Assembly: GCF_008642275.1 (NCBI RefSeq)
Contig: NZ_CP029189.1
Coordinates: 1,906,001-1,970,000 of the forward strand
DNA from: Streptomyces venezuelae
Lineage (GTDB): Bacteria; Actinomycetota; Actinomycetes; Streptomycetales; Streptomycetaceae
Direction of reading: 5' to 3'
Length of the DNA: 64,000 bases
Shown here: positions 60,420-64,000 of the stretch, in pieces
How the letters are laid out: each line of letters starts with the position of its first letter
How positions within the stretch are numbered: position 1 is the first letter of the stretch
Made by a program: the position numbers and the translations under genes
The notes under the pieces: model-generated
What the model was told of the DNA's origin: nothing
The model's input: the letters and a program-made list of their open reading frames with translations, nothing else
The model's database searches: none

Positions 60420-61147
60420 GCCGCCGTCATCCCCCCGTCCACGGTGAACTCGCTGCCCGTCACGTACGAGGACGCGTCCGAGCAGAGGAAGAGGACCAGT
60501 TCCCCGACCTCCTCCGGGCGGCCCATGCGCCCCAGTGGCACGTGCGACCAGTCCCGTCCCGCCACGGCCTCGGCCACCATCGGGGTGTCGATGGCCCCCG
60601 GGTGCACCGAGTTGACCCGGATCCGGTCCCCGGCGAGGTCGAGCGCCGCCGACCGGGTCAGTCCGCGCAGCCCGAACTTGGTGGATCCGTAGGCGGCGTG
60701 GCCCGCGATCCCGACCAGTCCGGCGGTGGAGGAGATGTTGACGACCGAGCCGCCCCCACCGGCCCGCAGCACCGGCGCGACCGCCTGGATGCCGAGGAAC
60801 GGGCCGAGCAGGTTGACCCGCAGCAGCGCTTCGAAGTCCTCCGGCCGCTGTTCCTCCACGTGGGCGGTGCGCCACAGGGCCGCGTTGTTGACCAGGGCCG
60901 ACACCGTGCCGAAGGCGCGGATCGCCTCCTTGACCACCGCCGCCCAGCTCGCCGGGTCCCTCACGTCGTGGCGGACGTACAGCCCCTGGTCGCCGAGTCC
61001 GCCGGCCACCGCCCGGCCCTCGTCCTCCCGTACGTCGGTGACGACGACGCGGGCTCCCGCCTCCGCACACAGCCGGGCCTCGGCGGCGCCCTGGCCGCGC
61101 CCGGCGCCGGTGATCACGACGACCTTTCCGCCGAGCCGCTCCCCCAC
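60416..61147 (-). CDS. SDR resembling 3-alpha,20-beta-hydroxysteroid dehydrogenase
   Basis: A 243-residue SDR. VVVITGAGRGQGAAEARLCAEAGARVVVTDVREDEG, then NNAALW and GHAAYGSTKFGLRGLTRSAALDLAGDRIRVNSVHPGAIDTPM. The last segment and the end SYVTGSEFTVDGGMTA closely parallel the Streptomyces 3-alpha,20-beta-HSD. The Asp after strand 2 (VVVTDV) favours NAD. It is the second gene of a three-gene operon, three bases after the LLM gene, and fits a steroid-modifying role next to the HIP cluster. Confidence 0.88.
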   Translation of the reverse strand: MGERLGGKVVVITGAGRGQGAAEARLCAEAGARVVVTDVREDEGRAVAGGLGDQGLYVRHDVRDPASWAAVVKEAIRAFGTVSALVNNAALWRTAHVEEQRPEDFEALLRVNLLGPFLGIQAVAPVLRAGGGGSVVNISSTAGLVGIAGHAAYGSTKFGLRGLTRSAALDLAGDRIRVNSVHPGAIDTPMVAEAVAGRDWSHVPLGRMGRPEEVGELVLFLCSDASSYVTGSEFTVDGGMTAA

Positions 61148-61150
61148 GGC

Positions 61151-62269
61151 TCAGCCCTCCAGCGCGCGGAAGTGCGGGATGACCTTCTCGCCCCACTGCC
61201 GGATGGTCTCCATGCACACCTCCTGGGGGACGGTGCCCATCTGGATCAGGCACATCACCTCGTCGACACCGATCTCGCGGAGCCGCTCGACGTACGCGAT
61301 GGCGGTCTCCGCGCTGCCGTACGCGTGGTCGGCGTTGTAGGTGCCGGTGTCGACGGGACGGGCGGGGATGTTCGCCTCGTGCAGCTTGGCGACGAGCTCC
61401 TCCCGGCGCCTGGCCAGGGCCGCCACGTGGTCCTCCTCCTCGGCGTACCCGGAGGGCTCGGGGCCGCCGCCGTACCAGTGGGCGATGGCCTCGGCGAAGA
61501 ACCGCTGCCCGCGCGTGCCCAGCCGCAGGGCCTCGGCGTCGCCGAGGACGATGGTCGGGCAGAGGGCGGAGAAGTGGTCGTTGGCCTCGGCCGACAGCAG
61601 GCGCGCGCCGCTGCGGTTGGCGATGGCCTCGTCGTAGACCTTGCGCATGGCGCGTACGTCGTCGGCGCCGGCGAAGCCCATCACCAGGGCCCCGATGCCG
61701 AGCTCGGCGGCCAGTTCGAGGGTGTCGTGCCGGGAGCAGGCCATGAACAGCGGCGGGTGCGGGTCCTGGACCGGGCGGGGCAGGATCGCGCCGGGTCCGA
61801 TGTCGATGGAACCGTGCCATTCGAACGTCTCCTCCTTCCAGGCCGAGGAGAAGATCCTCAGCGCCTCCTCCGTCTGCGGGGAGGTGTCCTCGGGCCTGAC
61901 CCCGTACATGGACATCTCCTGGCGGGTGGCGCCGCGCCCGGCGCCGATGTCGACGCGGCCGCCGGAGAGCACGTCGAGCATGGCGGCGCGCTCGGCGACG
62001 CGCACCGGGTGCTGGTAGCCGAAGGGCATGGTGACGACGCCGTGGCCGATCCGGATCCGGTGCGTGCGGGCGGCCACCCAGGTCAGGAAGATCTCGCTGG
62101 CGCTCATGTGCGCGTAGCGGGTCAGGGAGTGGTGCTCGACGGCCCAGATCCGGTCGAAGCCCATCTGCTCGGCGTGGACGGCCTGTTCGACGCAGTCGTG
62201 GATGACCTGGCGTTCGCGTTCGGGGGTGGGGTCGGCGAGCTGCGCCTCGAAGATCATCGAGAACTTCAC
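61151..62269 (-). CDS. LLM-class (luciferase-like) flavin oxidoreductase
   Basis: A 372-residue bacterial-luciferase-like enzyme. It begins VKFSMIFEAQLADP, with WAVEHHSLTRYAHMSASEIFLTWVAARTHRIRIGHGVVTMPFGYQHPVRVAERAAMLDVLSGGRVDIGAGRGA, the LLM core that binds FMN or F420. The late HSTP-like TYNADHAYGSAETAIAYVERLREIGVDEVMCLIQMGT is also typical. The family includes monooxygenases of the Baeyer-Villiger and hydroxylase types. GGAGGG precedes GTG 62269. It heads a three-gene operon, and a weaker KstR2-type palindrome lies about 30 bases upstream of the start. Confidence 0.9.
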   Translation of the reverse strand: MKFSMIFEAQLADPTPERERQVIHDCVEQAVHAEQMGFDRIWAVEHHSLTRYAHMSASEIFLTWVAARTHRIRIGHGVVTMPFGYQHPVRVAERAAMLDVLSGGRVDIGAGRGATRQEMSMYGVRPEDTSPQTEEALRIFSSAWKEETFEWHGSIDIGPGAILPRPVQDPHPPLFMACSRHDTLELAAELGIGALVMGFAGADDVRAMRKVYDEAIANRSGARLLSAEANDHFSALCPTIVLGDAEALRLGTRGQRFFAEAIAHWYGGGPEPSGYAEEEDHVAALARRREELVAKLHEANIPARPVDTGTYNADHAYGSAETAIAYVERLREIGVDEVMCLIQMGTVPQEVCMETIRQWGEKVIPHFRALEG

Positions 62270-62296
62270 GGTGGGATCCCTCCATCCGGCGTTTCC

Positions 62297-62332
62297 AACC
62301 CAACAGATGTTTCTAATAGAAATACTTCTAGC
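62297..62332. promoter_or_regulatory. overlapping palindromes between the LLM and PadR genes
   Basis: CCCAACAGATGTTTC (62299-62313) contains AACA-GA-TGTT, the same core as the two KstR2-type operators, with less similar flanks. TTTCTA-A-TAGAAA (62310-62322) and TAGAA-ATAC-TTCTA overlap it and could be the PadR site. Both divergent genes may be read from this AT-rich stretch. Confidence 0.55.
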
Positions 62333-62387
62333 AGTCATACATTGCAGGGGGAAGGGCGCGGCGGGGGGCGGTCGTAGACTGCGCTGC

Positions 62388-62990
62388 GTGGCAGACGAGA
62401 CGAACAAGCGCGCGCTCCCCGCGACCGGCTGGGCGGTGCTCGGACTGCTCTCCTTCGGAGAGGAGCTCTCCGGTTACGACCTCAAGAAGTGGTCGGACCG
62501 GTCGCTGCGGTTCTTCTACTGGAGCCCGTCGTTCAGCCAGATCTACAGCGAGCTCAGGCGTCTGGAGAAGGCGGGCTACGCGTCCTCGCGGACGGTGGCC
62601 CAGGACACCGGGACGCGCGACAAGCGGGTGTACCGGATCACGGACGAGGGCATGACGGCCGTCCGGGAGTGGGCCCGCGAGGCCCCCGTCGACCCGCCCG
62701 TCCTCAAGCACGGGCCGATGCTGCGGCTGTGGCTGGGCCATCTGCTGGAGCCGGAGCAGATGCGTGAAGTCCTGCTGCAGCAGCAGGAGTTCGCGGAGAG
62801 GATGCGCCTTCGCGCGGTGGCCGACGGGGAGGGCGCGAAGGACGAGAGCGCCTGGGCGTACCCGGCGCTCACCCTCAAGTGGGCCGAGCGGTACTACGCC
62901 ACCGAGCGCGACCTCGCGGCGCGCATGCTCGACGACATCGCCGCACTCGGCGGACCCGGCGGGCAGCCCGGGCCGGGCGGGCAGCCGTAG
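62388..62990 (+). CDS. PadR-family regulator
   Basis: A 200-residue regulator. The winged-helix domain spans about 12-85: GWAVLGLLSFGEELSGYDLKKW, the family signature FFYWSPSFSQIYSELRRLEKAGYASSRTVAQDTG, then RDKRVYRITDEGMTAVREW. The C-terminal helical domain (PALTLKWAERYYATERDLAARML) is the PadR type 2 dimer arm. GTG 62388 is inferred from the family start. It is divergent from the LLM operon with palindromes between, so it probably regulates it. Confidence 0.9.
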   Translation: MADETNKRALPATGWAVLGLLSFGEELSGYDLKKWSDRSLRFFYWSPSFSQIYSELRRLEKAGYASSRTVAQDTGTRDKRVYRITDEGMTAVREWAREAPVDPPVLKHGPMLRLWLGHLLEPEQMREVLLQQQEFAERMRLRAVADGEGAKDESAWAYPALTLKWAERYYATERDLAARMLDDIAALGGPGGQPGPGGQP

Positions 62991-63104
62991 GACCACGGTG
63001 GGCGACCCGGGCCCTCGCCGGAGCGGCGCACCGGGCGCGGCCGGCCGGAGACCTCTTTCCACCAGGCGGGCAGACGAGCCGTCGTACTGTCGTACCCTCG
63101 CCCC

Positions 63105-63833
63105 ATGACGGGCAGCGCGATCAACCTCCGCAAGGTCGAGGAGACGGCTCCGGCTCTCGTGAGCCTCTACAAGAGCGCCGGGGTCTCCCTGCGCAAGCAC
63201 GGAATGGAGGGCGGCCGGGCCGCCGTCTACCTGGTGCTGGACTACTCGGGGTCGATGAAGCCGTACTACGCGGACGGCAGCGTGCAGGCCCTCGCGGACC
63301 GGGTGCTGGGGCTGTCCGCACACCTGGACGACGACGCCCGCGTACCGGTGGTCTTCTTCTCCACCGAGGTCGACGCGGTCGAGGAGATCTCCCTGGCCGG
63401 GCACGAGGGCCGGGTCACCGAGATCGCCTCCCGGCTGGGCCACATGGGCAAGACGGCCTACCACGCGGCGATGGACGCGGTCATCGACCACTACCTGGAC
63501 TCGGGGACGACGGCGCCCGCCCTGGTCGTCTTCCAGACCGACGGCGGTCCGATCAACAAGCTCGCGGCGGAGCGGTACCTGTGCAAGGCGGCCCGGCTGC
63601 CGCTCTTCTGGCAGTTCGTCGGCTTCGGCAACACGCGCAGCACCCAGTTCGACTTCCTGCGCAGGCTGGACGAACTGCCGGTGCCGGCGCAGCGGGCCGT
63701 CGACAACGCGGGCTACTTCCACGCGGGAGCCGACCCCCGCAGGGTGCCGGACGGCGAACTGTACGACCGCCTCGTCAGTGAATTCCCGGCGTGGCTGGCG
63801 GCGGCGCGGAGTGCGGGCATCGTGCGCGCCTGA
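63105..63833 (+). CDS. VWA-domain protein, TerF-like
   Basis: A 242-residue cytoplasmic protein. The N-terminus INLRKVEETAPALVSLYKSAGVSLRKHG matches the linker before the VWA domain in TerF/TerD-family proteins. The MIDAS motif is DYSGS at 46-50, with a Thr in GKTAYHAAMDAV and an Asp in VFQTDGGP as the remaining metal ligands. Related proteins accompany tellurite/stress (ter) operons in Streptomyces and bind calcium or partner proteins; no ter gene is in view. ATG 63105 is preceded by a weak site. Confidence 0.85.
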   Translation: MTGSAINLRKVEETAPALVSLYKSAGVSLRKHGMEGGRAAVYLVLDYSGSMKPYYADGSVQALADRVLGLSAHLDDDARVPVVFFSTEVDAVEEISLAGHEGRVTEIASRLGHMGKTAYHAAMDAVIDHYLDSGTTAPALVVFQTDGGPINKLAAERYLCKAARLPLFWQFVGFGNTRSTQFDFLRRLDELPVPAQRAVDNAGYFHAGADPRRVPDGELYDRLVSEFPAWLAAARSAGIVRA

Positions 63834-63868
63834 CCTGCGCCCGCCGGTGCCCGCGCTTTGATGGACGC

Positions 63869-64000
63869 ATGACGCATACCAGCTGGGCAGCTTTCGAGAA
63901 GGCGGAGCCGGAGTTCGCTGCGGCCGTCCAGGCCCGTTTCGCGCAGTACCCGCACCACGTCCTGGCCACCCTGCGCAAGGACGGCTCCCCCCGGGTGACC
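63869..64000 (+). CDS. PPOX-fold FMN/F420-binding protein, N-terminal part
   Basis: The last gene runs off the window after 44 codons. The visible part, FEKAEPEFAAAVQARFAQYPHHVLATLRKDGSPRVT, is the standard start of pyridoxamine 5'-phosphate oxidase-like proteins (helix, then strand 'ATLRKDGSPRVT'). Members bind FMN, F420 or haem. The functional half is missing, so no more can be said. ATG 63869 is in another frame from a three-codon ORF at 63861. Confidence 0.75.
   Translation, partial: MTHTSWAAFEKAEPEFAAAVQARFAQYPHHVLATLRKDGSPRVT

Overview
The window is typical Streptomyces chromosome: very high G+C with strong third-position bias, frequent GTG starts, ATGA/GTGA start-stop overlaps inside operons, Tat and lipoprotein signals, and perfect GC-rich hairpins after genes. 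From memory, the block livJHMGF - PdtaR-type regulator - tRNA - pyruvate kinase - SIMPL protein - 5'-nucleotidase follows the order around SCO2008-SCO2015 of S. coelicolor; this was not checked against a database.

Layout. 1-7.2 kb: end of a hotdog thioesterase, a small lipoprotein, then a branched-chain amino-acid ABC transporter (livJ, livH, livM, livG, livF). The first gene has a long leader with a 12-codon upstream ORF, and LivG has an unusual acidic tail. 7.2-13.1 kb: PdtaR-like ANTAR regulator; a tRNA with a CAA (Leu) anticodon but no long variable arm; a free-standing LAGLIDADG endonuclease-like gene with a TTA codon; an FAD monooxygenase and a TetR regulator divergent across twin operators; two unknown genes; a methyltransferase. 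13.1-19.6 kb: MarR regulator, EF-hand protein, pyruvate kinase, SIMPL protein, secreted nucleotidase, and an ALF-repeat protein with a LATTG sorting signal. 19.7-22.5 kb: a DesA/DesB-like decarboxylase and N-monooxygenase pair without DesC/DesD. 23.1-30.1 kb: aminopeptidase N, AroQ-type chorismate mutase, a membrane protein with a winged-helix partner, an SprT-like trypsin, an HExxH/zinc-ribbon protein and a secreted acid phosphatase. 30.1-31.3 kb carries no convincing gene.

31.3-43.3 kb looks like an uncharacterised biosynthetic or aromatic-modification island. A good promoter opens a compact operon: flavin reductase, AroH-type chorismate-mutase-like protein (two apparent active-site changes), VAO/PCMH-type FAD oxidase, acyl-CoA-dehydrogenase-fold flavin monooxygenase, N10-formyl-THF formyltransferase and cupin. 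Next come a TetR regulator, an MFS exporter that appears to share its operator, an SDR, a Tat-exported bicovalent BBE-type oxidase, an amino-acid permease and a second TetR.

43.9-62.3 kb is a KstR2-regulon-like cluster for catabolism of steroid C/D rings (HIP pathway). It holds two SDRs, EchA20, IpdA, IpdB and IpdC, then FadA6, KstR2, an IpdF-type SDR and a pair of acyl-CoA dehydrogenases. Two divergent promoters carry almost identical 19-bp palindromes (17 of 19 bases match). The cluster is split by unrelated genes: a secreted tyrosine phosphatase, a DEAD-box helicase, a cold-shock protein and a second SIMPL protein. An LLM flavin oxidoreductase, a 3-alpha,20-beta-HSD-like SDR and an HSL-type esterase lie beyond it, next to a weaker copy of the palindrome. 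The window ends with a PadR regulator, a VWA protein and the start of a PPOX-fold protein.
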